This document shows positions 47,997 to 59,279 of a DNA stretch of 64,000 nucleotides, in pieces. The translations under genes were made by a program, and so were the position numbers. Numbering within the stretch: position 1 is the first letter of the stretch; the number at the start of each line of letters is the position of its first letter. The notes below the pieces were generated by a model, which searched no databases, had not been told where the DNA came from, and was given only the letters and a program-made list of their open reading frames with translations. Source of the DNA: Ambrosia x helenae (lineage: Eukaryota; Streptophyta; Magnoliopsida; Asterales; Asteraceae). The DNA lies in the NCBI GenBank assembly GCA_030844895.1, contig CM061233.1, positions 63,575,190 to 63,639,189 on the forward strand, read 5' to 3'.

Positions 47997-48380
47997 ATGA
48001 CTTCCAACCCCAGCACTCCCCCTTGGGAGGTTCTTGAGCCCCGTCACCATCTCATCCCAATCGCACACGAGCTACCTCAAAATGAACCGGACATGGTGAT
48101 TGCACCTGAACTACCTCCACCCGTTGAACTAGATATCCCCCCTGTTGCAGCCGAACATGAACCCCTCCCCCCTGTTGCCCCGGTCAACCCGCCCCTAGAA
48201 CCGGTTATACCCTTAGAGCAGGCGTACCATGGGTTTGTAAGCGACGAAGATTTCGATTGGAATGCGGCATTTGGTTACGTTTTTCCCGAAGAATATCCGC
48301 CACCAGAAGACTATATGACACCGGAGGATGATTTGCATGATGTAATTTACACACCTGAATGGGCTGCCGATTTGAATTAG
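47997..48380 (+). CDS. Unrecognised acidic proline-rich ORF in element E
   Basis: 127 residues from ATG 47997. No family recognised. The first two thirds are Pro/Glu/Val-rich (ELPPPVELDIPPVAAEHEP), and the last third is acidic with aromatic residues (DEDFDWNAAFGYVFPEEYPP, EDYMTPEDDLHDVIYTPEWA). No signal peptide, membrane segment or cysteines. Base composition is GC-richer than its surroundings, which suggests captured coding DNA. It is preceded by TTACAG (47973-47978), a possible splice acceptor, so the frame may be an exon of a longer transcript whose first exon would be near 46360-46680. Start and function are guesses. Confidence 0.4.
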   Translation: MTSNPSTPPWEVLEPRHHLIPIAHELPQNEPDMVIAPELPPPVELDIPPVAAEHEPLPPVAPVNPPLEPVIPLEQAYHGFVSDEDFDWNAAFGYVFPEEYPPPEDYMTPEDDLHDVIYTPEWAADLN

Positions 48381-49460
48381 AACCAGGGGCTGAATATGAA
48401 GAACCATATAAACCTGATTTGAAGAAACCAGCGTCGCAGGAAGGTGGGCGTATTAGGGCAGAATGGGAGGGTATAGGTTATACGGAAACAGTGGGCTTTT
48501 TATGCCAAGTATGGTTATTGGATGCCCTCTGCTACTGTTGGTTGCAATGGAGGATGTCGGGGTGTACATATTACGTATGAAGAATTGGCTTTTTATGACA
48601 AGCATGGTTATTGGATGCCAAAGGGCGGTGTATGAATCTTTAACAGTATGATGTCGGCTGATGAATCTTTAACAATATGATGTATGGCTTTTTTTTTAGA
48701 AGTATGGTTATTGTAAGTTTTTTTTATAGTAATGCAATGCACCACTGCTTAACATATGTTACAACCCTACAACAGATTCACTGTAATATATTAATTCGTC
48801 TTTGTCAGATGAATCTTAATTTTATATATGAGTACAATAGTTACTAAGATACACTGGTCAAAAAGAAAAATCATTTAGACCTTTTGTTACGTATGCAACA
48901 ACTCTGTGGCTGGTACAATAAAACAAAAAAAAACATGGTCTAATAAAAAAATTAATAAGCCTAAACTTTAAAAAAATATGTACTGGCGACACGTTTATTT
49001 ACGTATGTAACATTACTGGTGCTGGTAAAATAAAACGAAAAAATAACATGGTCTAATAAAAACTTAACAAATCAACATTTTTTTAAATTAATATGAAACT
49101 GTCGTGACGGTTTTTACGTACGTAACAACACTGGTGCTGGAACAATAATATGGATCTGATTCTGTTTTATTTTAATAAATAAAATACTTTTTTCAATTAT
49201 TAAAAATCTGATTTTTGTAAAGAAAAAAAATATGAGAGAGAATGTTGGAGAGAGAAGATTAGTGAGAGAAAGAGATAGAGAGATGATTGATTGGATGGAT
49301 GGAGAGAGAAAAGGGTGTAAATTACCCTTCTAACCTTTTTTGTCATCTTGTTTGATTATAATATCCACATTTAAGCTTGACCATTGATCAACTACAATGG
49401 ATGGTGGTGATGAAGTTTACAAGGTTTCTTCAATTTAGGTGAGTTTTTATTTAATCCATC

Positions 49461-49509
<49 letters not shown>

Positions 49510-49514
<5 letters not shown>

Positions 49515-51278
49515 TGGTTCAAATAGGAACCACACCTTAAGTAGGAACCATAGGAGCCACTTTATAGTCATTGATCTCTGATGGCATGATTGTAAATAAT
49601 TAGAAGATTAATTAATTGTTTATTTTAATGTAAGGGTATTATGGACTTTTGGTCTTCCACAAAATTAGGTAGGTTATAAATACCTCCTAAAAACCCTCTC
49701 CTTCTTCATTTACTGATTTAGGGATAATATTAAAAAAAAAATTGGATCCTACAAAATGTAATTATCACGTCAAAAAAATGAGACGCTTTATTATTATCAA
49801 GTGCCTATACACTAGTGTATATTATACGTTGGTGTATATTACGTAAAGAGAATGAGAGACATAAACGCTATAAGGATAAACAAAGCCAAATGCCTATACA
49901 CAAGTGTATATAATGGTAAATTTTTATTTAGCTATATAGCTATTGTAAGTTGAAGTGTATATTGGTGTATATCAGTTTTTTTTTGTTCTCATCATCATCA
50001 TCATCATCAACAACACATATATACAATGGTGTACATCAGTTTCTTTTTTGTTTTTTCATTTATCATCATCATCGTTGATACAGATATACATTGATGTATA
50101 TCAGTTTTTTTCTTTCATTCATCATCATCAACACAGATATACATTGGTGTATATCCGTTTTTTCAAGCTTACACGACTATATTTTAGACACACATATACA
50201 TTGGTGTATATCTTTGTAGAAATGCAAGTTAAATACATTAGTGTACAACATAAATAGATGTTGAGGTTTCTTCTTTTTTGTATATGAACGAAATATACAT
50301 TGGTGTATATCTGGCTGGAACCTATATGAAACATAATACACATGTGTATACACCATCCAATAAACTAGTTGCAATTAAGCATCAGTCCATAGATTACAAA
50401 AACACAAAGCGAAAATTGAAAATTTAATATTACAAAAACACAAACTATTTGGTTAAAATACTACAAAAACACAAACATTGAAAGCTGAACAATAGCGAAA
50501 AGAAACCTGAACATTGAAAATTTAAATATTACAAAAACACAAACTATTTTGATTAAAATACCACAAAACACAAAACATTGAAACCTGAACCATATCGAAA
50601 AGAAACCTGAACATTCCAAACCCCTTTCCACCATCTTTTAATCAATGGCGAAGGTGACGTATTGGCTCTGGTATACACCTGTGTATGTCGCCGCCTTTTT
50701 TTTCGATATGATGTCACGTCTAATACGAATTATTTCTTCCTTACGTATCTACAGAGAAATAACCAACTTATAAAAATGATTATTTTCACATAAACTCACA
50801 AACCTTATATTTTGAATCCTCAAGAAGAACCAACAGGTACATTTGAACATAGTTTTAGCATGAAAGGATTGTTGGCCCAACTTCTTCCCTACTCGAGCAC
50901 AGAACACAAAAAAATAAACTATCAGGAGATATTGAACAAAAAAAATTGTATTGCCTCTTTTTATTAAACCAATTGGAAATCACGACTAAAACAATCGACC
51001 AAAACACCCTATTTAAACTAGGCAAACCTTAACAAGAAAGAAAGATATGTTTTGAATCAAATAAGGGTAATATAGTTTTTAATTGAATTAAAGATAATGT
51101 TGATGAGAGATTTAAGGAAACCATGTAACTGCCATGATTAACAATTATAATTATAAAAAAAGAGAAAATTATTTAAATGTATATTTACCCTAATACCCTT
51201 TAGATTAAAATCAAAGATGGAAGGGTAGGATTGGTTACTATGATTCCTAACTATGGTGGTGGTTCCTAATTGATCTCT
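49510..51278. mobile_element. (TA)n-bounded TIR element F, 1.8 kb, with repeated palindromes
   Basis: The left end reads GGGTATGGTTC and then AAATAGGAACCACACC; the inverted right end has AATTAGGAACCACCACC, and both continue into TTAGGAA(C/T)CATAG-like sequence. Between 49810 and 50350 it has about a dozen near-palindromes of the form TATACA(N)TGGTGTATA, spaced about 30-60 bp. It abuts element E through a (TA)n tract of about 45 bp. No supported coding sequence. Confidence 0.75.
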
Positions 51279-51895
51279 ATAATATATATATTTATATTTA
51301 TATTTAAAAAAATGACCGTTAAAAAATAAAGAAAAGGAGCCGTTGGAAAGGATGCAATGTGATTGGCCAAGACAATTGAAACAACGCGGTGAAATATTTG
51401 CCCCCCCCCCCCCCCCCCCAAAAAAAAAACGCCCCAAACCACCGCTAGGGTGGCAGTGTGCAAACAACCCCAGGGCGTTATTTGCCCCAACCACGCCCAA
51501 ATCCCCTTTCGATTACACATGGTCTAATATGTCTTTTATACAATACTTACACATTTGCCCCCTCAACTTTTGCTTATTTAAATAATAATTACACTTTTCA
51601 CCTTTATTTCAACCAACTACTCCCACAATTTTTAAACGTCCATAACTTTTTTATACATTTATATTTTATTAATATTATTACATCGTATAAATGAGCATTT
51701 TGTTCCCTTTAATTTGATTATAGTATTGCTATGGTTTTTTTAAATTAGAAAATGATATGTTAGGGTTAAGTAATAACCAGAACGAAAACAAAGGAAGTGA
51801 GAAGTTACATTTGCACATGTAACTTCTCACTTCCTCATAGTCAGCTTAATTTTTTGTTTAGAGTATCACATAAATTATTGCTATGTATATATTCA
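51279..51895. other. Repeat fragments, poly-C tract and a perfect hairpin
   Basis: A run of 17-18 C's followed by A's lies at about 51402-51429. From about 51528 to 51780 the sequence matches the repeat at 38190-38450. A perfect hairpin (18-bp stem, 6-base loop) sits at 51793-51834. No gene. Confidence 0.6.
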
Positions 51896-54815
51896 TTTTT
51901 TTTAACGTTAACTTTCATTAAAAACCGGCTAGCCCTCAAAACCGAGAGCTGCCAAATTAATTACACATATACAAAGGATAGGAAGCCCAATCCTTCCATA
52001 CAATGTTTTTAAATTTCGACCTATACTTAAGCCATAAAAACGCCTTTGACTTCACCTCAGCCACGACATTCGCCACTTTGATCTCCTTATCTTGAAATAT
52101 CTTCTCATTCCTTGCGTTCCATATAGACCAAGCCGTAATCATGACAATGCCTCTAACAATCTTTTTTCGCCACTTACCGGCATGCACGTTTTTATATAAG
52201 TTCATCAAATCATCATAATCATAAGCAAAGAAGGGACTTAATTTGCACCAATTGCTTATCCAACTCCACACGCCGTAAGCGAAACCACAACCTATCATCA
52301 AATGATTTACGTCTTCGTCACAAACGCTGCAAAAAGGGCATAGGACATCTGGAATGTTGACTCTCCTTCTTCTTAAAGCCACCCGAGTAGAAGTTTATAT
52401 CTACCAGCCCCCCACGACACAAGATTGATTTTTAACGGCACCCAAGCTTCCCATTTGAGTAAAAATCCATTAGCCGCTGTGTTATCCAATCTTAGAAGCC
52501 TTTTACAATCGGCTACCGAGAAAGAACCATTGGCCTCATTATTCCAAACCCATCTATCTTCGCCAGCATTGAGGTTAACACCGTGAAAGAGACGTGATAA
52601 GTCTTGTAACTCCGATAATTCTTCAACCGTTCTAGGCTGCCTCCTCCGGTTACCTGCAAAAATAAAACCATTCTCACTTTGTACAAAGCGATCCATTATT
52701 TTGCACCCTTTATCGCGGTCCAAACTGTATAAGCAAGGCCACCGATTCTTCAAAATGACATCTCCAGTCCAAATATCAAACCAAAAGCGAAGAGTATTCC
52801 CATTTCCAATCAGCCCTCTAATTAATTGTTGAAGCGATTTATCCGTGAACCGTATTTTATCCAAAACATTAACGATCGACTTCCAACAACCCGGTATAGA
52901 TCGCTTGACCGGGAGAAAACTCCAGAGACCCCTACCACCATGAATCGACTCAATGATACCCCTCCAGTTAGCATCCACCTCGACCGTGAATCTCCACGCC
53001 CATTTAGCAAGTAGCGTCAAATTAATATCCACCATTCTAGAAATACCCAATCCCCCTTCTTTCTTGGTTTTAGTGATCTCATCCCAAGCGACCCAATGCA
53101 TTTTTTTCAAATCATTCGACCCGGCCCATAAGAAATTCCTCATAAACCTCTCCATTTGTTCCAAAACCAAAACTGGAGCCTTATATAGTGACAAATAGTA
53201 GATTGGTAAATTCGTTAGAACCGACTTAATGAGAGTCAATCTACCACCCATAGATAATGTCTTCGCCTTCCAAGAAGAAAGCTTGTTTTGAATGGTTTCA
53301 AGGACTGCGTTCCAATTGCATACCCGGTTCATATTGGCTCCAACACGTATCCCCAAATAATCAAAAGGAAGAGCTCCCACCCTACAACCGATAAGAGCCG
53401 CCATGTTTTCCACCTCCGTATCATTCACACCAATCCCATAAATATATGATTTATGTAAATTAATTTTCAGCCCTGAACACATATGAAACACACGAAGAAT
53501 TCTAGCCACCTGTTCCACATTACCTCTAGACCATTCTCCAACAATTAGAGCGTCGTCCGCGTAGAATAGGTGAGATATCAATTTATCTCCATTCCTAAAA
53601 TCAATACCTTTAAATTCTCCTAAACCCACGGCTTTATCAAGTAAACAGTGAAGGACCTCCATAACAACCAAGAATAGAAAAGGAGATAACGGGTCACCCT
53701 GTCGAACTCCCTTTTCACATTGGAATTCAAACGTGGGAGACCCGTTTACCAAAACCGCTGAACGGGCGGACCTAAGAACACCCTTAACCCAATCGCACCA
53801 TCTACCCGGGAATCCCATATTATTCAAAGAGGATAACAAAAACTCCCAATTCACATTATCATACGCCTTCTCAAAATCCAATTTCAATAGAAACGCCTTC
53901 CTACCCGTATTTTTCATCCACCCAATCGTCTCGTTAATCAACAACAGACCATCTAAAATAAATCTCCCTTTAAGAAAAGCAGATTGAGTCCCTGGAATCG
54001 TCTTTTCCAAAGCAACCTTTATACGACTAGAGAGAATCTTAGAAATGACTTTACTAATGATTCCCACTAAAGTGATGGGCCTATAATCTGACAAACCAAC
54101 CGGTGTTTTAGACTAGGGAATCAGAGTAATAAACGAAGAGCTACAACCTCTACTAAAAGTCCCATGCTCGTAAAAATGATCACATAACCTGACAAAATCT
54201 TCTTCTAAATGGCTCCAAAAAAATTTTACGAACCGGAAATTGAAACCATCCGGACCAGGGGCTCTATCCGAACCACAATCAAAAATCGCCTCCTTAATCT
54301 CCTCTTTAGAAAACCTACGAATCAGATTATCACTATCCTCCTCAGAAAGGCGCTTCATATTTTCACATCTAACCATAGGCCTATATTTCTTACTATTCGC
54401 AAAATGTTTTCTAAAGTACCCGAAAATCGACTTTTTTACTAATGTAGGCTTCGATACCCAATTCCCTTCAACCATAAGCCCGGAATCGAATTAGATGCCT
54501 TTCTCCCATTAACAATCCCATGAAAGTAAGCCGAGTTCTCATCACCATCTATCGCCCATCGCAGTCTAGACTTTTGTTTTAAATCTCTATTTTGGCAAAG
54601 ATTTAAAAACCCAATCTCTTTTCGACATTCTTCTAGAGTCCACACTTCCTCCTCCTCTAAATCTCTACTCTCCAAAGCCCTTTCCAAGTCCTCCGTATCT
54701 TCCTTCAATTTGAACATCTCCTCCCCTTCCTTTTTGATGACTTCCTTCCACCATTGTCTAAGACGTGATCTCAACCTCTTAAACTTAGCATTTTGCACTT
54801 CCGCTAGCACATAGG
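51896..54815 (-). pseudogene. L1-type LINE, 5'-truncated, reverse transcriptase with frame breaks
   Basis: Non-LTR retrotransposon on the minus strand. The endonuclease domain is absent; the remaining ORF2 starts near 54810. Order: GDENSAYFHGIVNGRK, APGPDGFNFRFVKFFW, YRPITLVGIISKVISKIL, QSAFLKGRFILDGLLL, LKLDFEKAYDNVNW (palm A), GVRQGDPLSPFLFLV, then YADDALIVGEW with catalytic YADD, PFDYLGIRVG and GGLGISRM, and a zf-RVT zinc-binding region (CPFCSVCDEDVNHLMIGC) in the C-terminal 140 residues. A frame change near 54470, a stop near 54115 and a frame change near 52380 break it. A short A tail (T's at about 51896-51904 on plus) marks the 3' end. I found no convincing target duplication. One frame of 573 codons is intact, so the copy is not very old. 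Confidence 0.92.
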
Positions 54816-55074
54816 ATTTGATTGTGGTAAAAAAAAATATTTTTATTTATAGAATTCAAAATTTTGTTTAAAAATTGTTTAACTCTTACTCAGTAGATAT
54901 TATTCATCAATGTCATAATTTTATCTATTTTGAGTTTGTAGAAAAAAATTTGTGTAATAAGTTGTTGAATGAGAAGATACACGCTGTGAAATAGTTCTCA
55001 ACTTGATTTCTTTACTGAAAAACACTATAATATTGTTCACAACTCTATGTTTTTTGGATATATATATATATATA
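54816..55074. other. AT-rich spacer, nothing recognised
   Basis: It lies between the LINE's truncated 5' end and the TA tract before element G. Confidence 0.4.
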
Positions 55075-55465
55075 GGGTTATGATCAAATACACAATGAAA
55101 GAAAAATAGGAAGTCGTAGGAAGAGTATTAAACGGACTCTGATTGAACTCATTCAAGCGGCATTGGAATCATCTTATCGAACCCTACGACGTTAGTTTTT
55201 AGATCTTTGTTTTTTGGGGTTTTAGCTTGTAGTTTTTAGAATATGCGTTATATCATTGTGTCTTTTATATACCATTGTGTCGTTTTCTTATTTTCATCAT
55301 TGTGTCGTTTTTTCAATTCATAGTGTCTTTTTTCTTCAGCATTGTGTTATATTTTTTGGCACTGTGTTATATTTTGTGGCCCATTGTGTCATATTTCATG
55401 ATCTATTGTGTTTTTTGTATCATTCTCACCCTTCTCATTTTTTGTAACCTTTGTAGAATAACTCA

Positions 55466-55469
<4 letters not shown>
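55075..55469. mobile_element. (TA)n-bounded element G, 395 bp
   Basis: It begins GGGTTATGATCAAATACAC; the inverted right end begins GGGTTGAGTTATTC, and both arms reach an A-rich ...AA(A/T)A(T/G)GAGAAG-like phrase. TA tracts border it (about 55058-55074 and 55470-55520). The interior repeats CATTGTGT(C/T) about nine times as direct repeats. A diverged relative lies at 59280-59655. Confidence 0.65.
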
Positions 55470-55524
<55 letters not shown>

Positions 55525-55770
55525 AATGTATAATCTGATAGTTGAAATCTATATACATTATGTATAATTTGATCGGTTAATTCGGTTATGACCACTAGCA
55601 GAACTTCTTTGGGGCCATGAATCACCCCCACCCATGTTTTGTTCGTAGTGTATTTTTTTTTACCTAAAAATTCCAAATAGTTTTTATATATTGAATATGG
55701 CCCCCCCTGATTTTACCGAAAATGAAGTCAAGCCCCGCTAATGATTATACCACACACCAAGACAAATACT
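55470..55770. other. (TA)n tract and AT-rich spacer
   Basis: (TA)n from 55470 to 55520, then nothing recognisable. Confidence 0.5.
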
Positions 55771-55771
55771 T

Positions 55772-56022
55772 CTGTAACATCCGGCCCCTCTCACCACCAA
55801 TATTGTCCGCTTTGCCCCGATGGGTTGCCCATCCAGAGCTCACGGATTTGTTTTTGGTCGCCCCGGTGGAGACTTCCCAGGAGGTCACCCATCCTGAAAA
55901 TGCTGCCACCTGAGCACGCTTAACTGTGGAGTTCTCCTCTTATCCACTAGCATTAAGCCCAAAACGCGTTGGTGATTTAAGAGGCAAGACATTACTTATG
56001 AACCAAGGATCTCTCCTGGGGT
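55772..56022 (-). repeat. Cassandra-like LTR with 5S rRNA-derived sequence, inverted and truncated
   Basis: The reverse complement of most of the LTR at 58249-58526. It ends at TGTAACATCCGG (55772) and loses its first 30 or so bases near 56022. It includes the 5S-derived part: AACTCCACAGTTAAGCGTGC and GGTGACCTCCTGGGAAGT on the minus strand. It lies 2.2 kb from the direct copy. Confidence 0.8.
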
Positions 56023-58084
56023 ATAATTGTAATACCCAATTTTTTTAATTATTTTTTTTATTTAAAAAAAAAACTATTTTGATCTTAGTAGATAATTAAT
56101 TAGATCTTCTATAATTATATGTATTATACTTGGGTTTGAAAAGAATTCTAAGTCAAATGTAATATGCATTATGTAGGTCATGTTATTAAATAAAGAAAAT
56201 AATAATACAAACACTAATAGATACAAGAGTTTTGACTTGAGTCTTCACCTCGAACAATTCGAATGATCTGCTTCTACTTCATCCCTTTCACAACAACATT
56301 AACAATTTCAAAATTTTAAATCTTTTATCCCCTAACGAACTAACCGAAGTTTTGGCATACTTCTAGTTTAAAATAAAATGAAACCACATCAATCCTTTTT
56401 AAACCGTACAAATCTAGCAACCCAAAATAACTTCGGAAACCAATCCTCCATTCGGGTTAAGCTAACCCTGCGCCTTACCGCATCGCCACCACGAACCGGG
56501 TTGCCTTAGCGTGAACGAGGTAAGGATAGTGGCACGTTTCTTTTCCTTTTAAACTCTGTTTAGCATTTTGTATATTGATCGCGGTACACTCGCAGCCACC
56601 GTCGTGGACCACATCTATTCCGACGAGATCACCACCATTCCGACCAACCAGTTCCGACAACCACAACCGTAGACCACCGTTTCTTTCAGCTTCTAAGGTA
56701 CACCTCTGTTCTTTATCGCCTCACTAAGTTCGTTTGTTCTTGGGATCCCGGCGATTGGTCGGAACAAATTATGGTTCTGAAAGGAATGAAATATATATAT
56801 CGATATATGTATGTTTTGTTGTAAACATATATGCTTTGTATGTGGGTGTGTGTCTATATATATAATTGTGTATGTGAGTTTGAATTTATGATGGAGCAAG
56901 TATGTGTGTAGCTATATATACGTATGTATGAGGGTGATATATGTTTAGATGTGTGCATGGGGTTAAAAACTGTAAATCTATATGATATATTATTTTTGTA
57001 AATAAACTTATGTCATGAATAAATTTAGAAATTGTTAAGATTCATACCTTTGTCTTTGTATTTTAAACAACACTCTAATTTTCTAATAAGATATTTAAGG
57101 TTATGAACCATACTTTCGAATACAAGACATACGGCATGTATAAAATTTTGTTACAATCGTTTGTTTTACTTATATTTCTATAAAATTTCGTAATTAAGTA
57201 CTTATGAGTGTTAGCCGTATGTGTAAATTGATAAATTATTATTGGTAAGTTCGTCGTCGCCGGGAAATTTGTGGACCGAGTCACTAGCATGGCTAATTTA
57301 TTATAAAGCTAATTTGGAAAATAACGGGCTTTAGGTTCGCGTACTCGTTGAAGGCTATTTGTTTAACTTTTGCTGTGCTCGACTAAGGTACGGATTCTGT
57401 TTCCTTCTCTTTATAGTATATTTCTTTTATATAAATTCGGTCCGTTACTTTGTAGTACGGATTTTTTTTGGATAGCATGCAATATACCTTAAATTTGAGA
57501 TCATTGTTGCATGTTCCTTAGACCTCATTAAGTATTTATTTGATATCCGTCTTTTTGTACTCTGTCACCCTGGCACTCTGTTTGACATGTCGTTTGGGCG
57601 TCAACGGCATGGTACTGTTCGTGACAGTGCATTATAAATTTTCACGGCGTCTCTAGTTGTGTTAGTGTAGCACTTGGCCCCTAGAGGCGTATAGATCGAT
57701 CTTAGCTCTGTTATGTGTATGTGTTTTTGTATGTGGAGATGGAATAATGGGTGCACGCCACACTCACTATCTCATTGGTGCATGGATTAGCTACCTATGT
57801 ACCCCCTTTGTTTTGGCTATGGGTGCTTCCGATTACACGACATATTTTATTGCTACGTTATAGTCGTGCAAGTTAGTATATGTTCTCTGATATGCCTTCG
57901 ATATGATATGATATGCTTTGAATAAGTTTCGTTGTAGACTTGTACCAAATTTTGTTTCAGTATTTCGTTTGAAATTTCGCTTCTTTAAACCGCTTTTATA
58001 TGTACTGTTGTTCTTTCCGTTACTGGGCAATTTTTTTGGCTCAGCCGTAGTTTTCTTTTTGTGTTTTCCTATTTGTCTCGCAGG
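56023..58084. other. Unclassified 2 kb segment between 5S-derived LTRs, LTR-like
   Basis: It begins near TGTAATACCCAATTTTTT and runs without an open frame into a 49-bp copy of the Cassandra-like LTR end and a primer-binding site. That layout would fit a long LTR that shares its 3' end with Cassandra, or an insertion that replaced most of the 5' LTR. A moderately GC-rich patch is at 56450-56700. No gene is recognised. Confidence 0.35.
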
Positions 58085-58248
58085 TAATCGGGGCAAAGCG
58101 GACAATATTGGTGGTGAGAGGGGCCAGATGTTACAGATGGTATCAGAGCCACTGCTGTGCCGTTCGGGATGGTGGGTGCATAGCTCATCAGGGACGATGG
58201 GACTCTAACCTCATCAGGGACGATGAGACTCTAACAGGGGGTGAATGT

Positions 58249-58526
58249 GACACCCCAGAAAAATCCCACATCGGCCGTGGCCATGAGAGATCCTTGGTTC
58301 ATAAGTAATGTCTTGCCTCTTAAATCACCAACGCGTTTTGGGCTTAATGCTAGTGGATGAGAGGAGAACTCCACAGTTAAGCGTGCTCAGGTGGGAGTAG
58401 TATCAGGATGGGTGACCTCCTGGGAAGTCTCCACTGGGGCGACCAAAACAAATCCGTGAGCTCTGGATGGGCAACCCATCGGGGCAAAGCGGACAATATT
58501 GGTGGTGAGAGGGGCCGGATGTTACA
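58249..58526 (+). repeat. 3' LTR of the Cassandra-like element, 278 bp
   Basis: It starts TGTGACACCCCAG and ends GGATGTTACA. Near identical over its last 50 bases to the piece before the primer-binding site. Confidence 0.85.
58365..58428 (+). other. 5S rRNA-derived internal promoter region in the LTR
   Basis: It matches the plant 5S rRNA internal control region: an A box around AGTTAAGCGTGCTCAGG (58375-58391), the intermediate element GGAGTAG (58394-58400) and a C box GGATGGGTGACCTCCTGGGA (58407-58426). It is not a complete 5S gene: the first 35 or so bases and the 3' end of 5S are absent. Confidence 0.85.
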
Positions 58527-59279
58527 ACTTCGGTCAATTGATTATTGTTTAACCTAACCGATCTAAATGTTGTTACCCGCCGCAACGCACGGACACCCCA
58601 CTAGTTTAGTAAAGTGGTGTTAGAAAAATTAATGTATTTAAAAATCATATGTGACTAAACAACACCATACAATAAAGAAACAATACCTTAATAGAGTAAA
58701 AATGTTACATGGACCATATGGGTTGGCTATATAAATCACTTTTTTACTACTCAAAATATTATACAAACCTTGTGATTTGGTTCTCATACGACCCAATTAA
58801 CGATTTATTCTCTATCATAGGACACATATGTTCATCTTGTCTCTCTTATACAAGTCTAGTGTTTGGATAACAATTTGATTATGTTTGTTTTGCTTTCCGC
58901 TACAATATTTTTAGGAAACTGCAAAGTCTTATTATAATAATAACATGCATAAAAAGTCAAATAGGAAAAAAGATGGCAATTGATAAATTGAAAGGTGTAG
59001 ACATCTACAATCATAAAAACTAATAAAGTTCAAAGAAATTTGGTGTAACATTTCAGATAAAAAGGTTAAACGTCTATGAAATTTGATACATTTATAAATA
59101 GGGTTAACTGTCAATTTTGTCCTTGTCTAGGCCAAATTGCTTTAATAGTATAATTTTTTTATTCTCATCCAGACAAAATTGCTTCTCAATTCTCATATTG
59201 AATTGAGGTGAGGAGATTTACACTAACAAATTTTATGAATAAATTTAAAAAGAAATTTAATTCTTATTTACATGTTAAG
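58527..59279. other. Intergenic, nothing recognised
   Basis: AT-rich with no domain-bearing frame. Confidence 0.4.

Larger units (their letters stand above)
46159..49463. mobile_element. (TA)n-bounded TIR element E, 3.3 kb, with open frame
   Basis: The left end, GGCTAAGTATCTAGG then CCTAAAATGAAGAAACC, faces an inverted right end, GGGGATGGATT then CCTAAATTGAAGAAACC. (TA)n tracts border both sides. It is the largest of the series. It holds a direct duplication of about 500-600 bp (46705-47395 and 47396-47870), a proline-rich acidic ORF (47997-48380), and repeats of CATATGTTAC and ACGTA(T/C)GTAAC. Confidence 0.65.
58085..58526 (+). mobile_element. Cassandra-like TRIM retrotransposon with truncated 5' LTR
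   Basis: Order: last 49 bp of the 5' LTR (58085-58133), primer-binding site TGGTATCAGAGCC (58138-58150), a non-coding internal region of about 100 bp with two copies of CATCAGGGACGATG, a purine-rich ACAGGGGGTGAA, and the full 3' LTR (58249-58526). A TRIM with 5S-derived LTRs and a tRNA-Met site is the Cassandra pattern. No protein is encoded; such elements depend on other retrotransposons. Confidence 0.82.

Noticed and set aside
49810..50350. Possible CRISPR-like array
   Set aside because: The repeats are short, diverged palindromes with irregular AT-rich spacers, in plant DNA inside a transposon; no cas genes.
51138..51520. Gly-rich minus-strand frame
   Set aside because: The glycines come from the poly-C tract at about 51402.
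54209..54494. Plus-strand frames within the LINE region
   Set aside because: They are antisense to the LINE reverse transcriptase, which has clear motifs.
55722..55923. Frames such as CPLCPDGLPI / LSPPILSALPRW, also at 58403-58585
   Set aside because: They are antisense readings of 5S-derived LTR sequence.
58365..58428. A real 5S rRNA gene
   Set aside because: Only the internal control region is present, within an LTR next to a tRNA-Met primer site.
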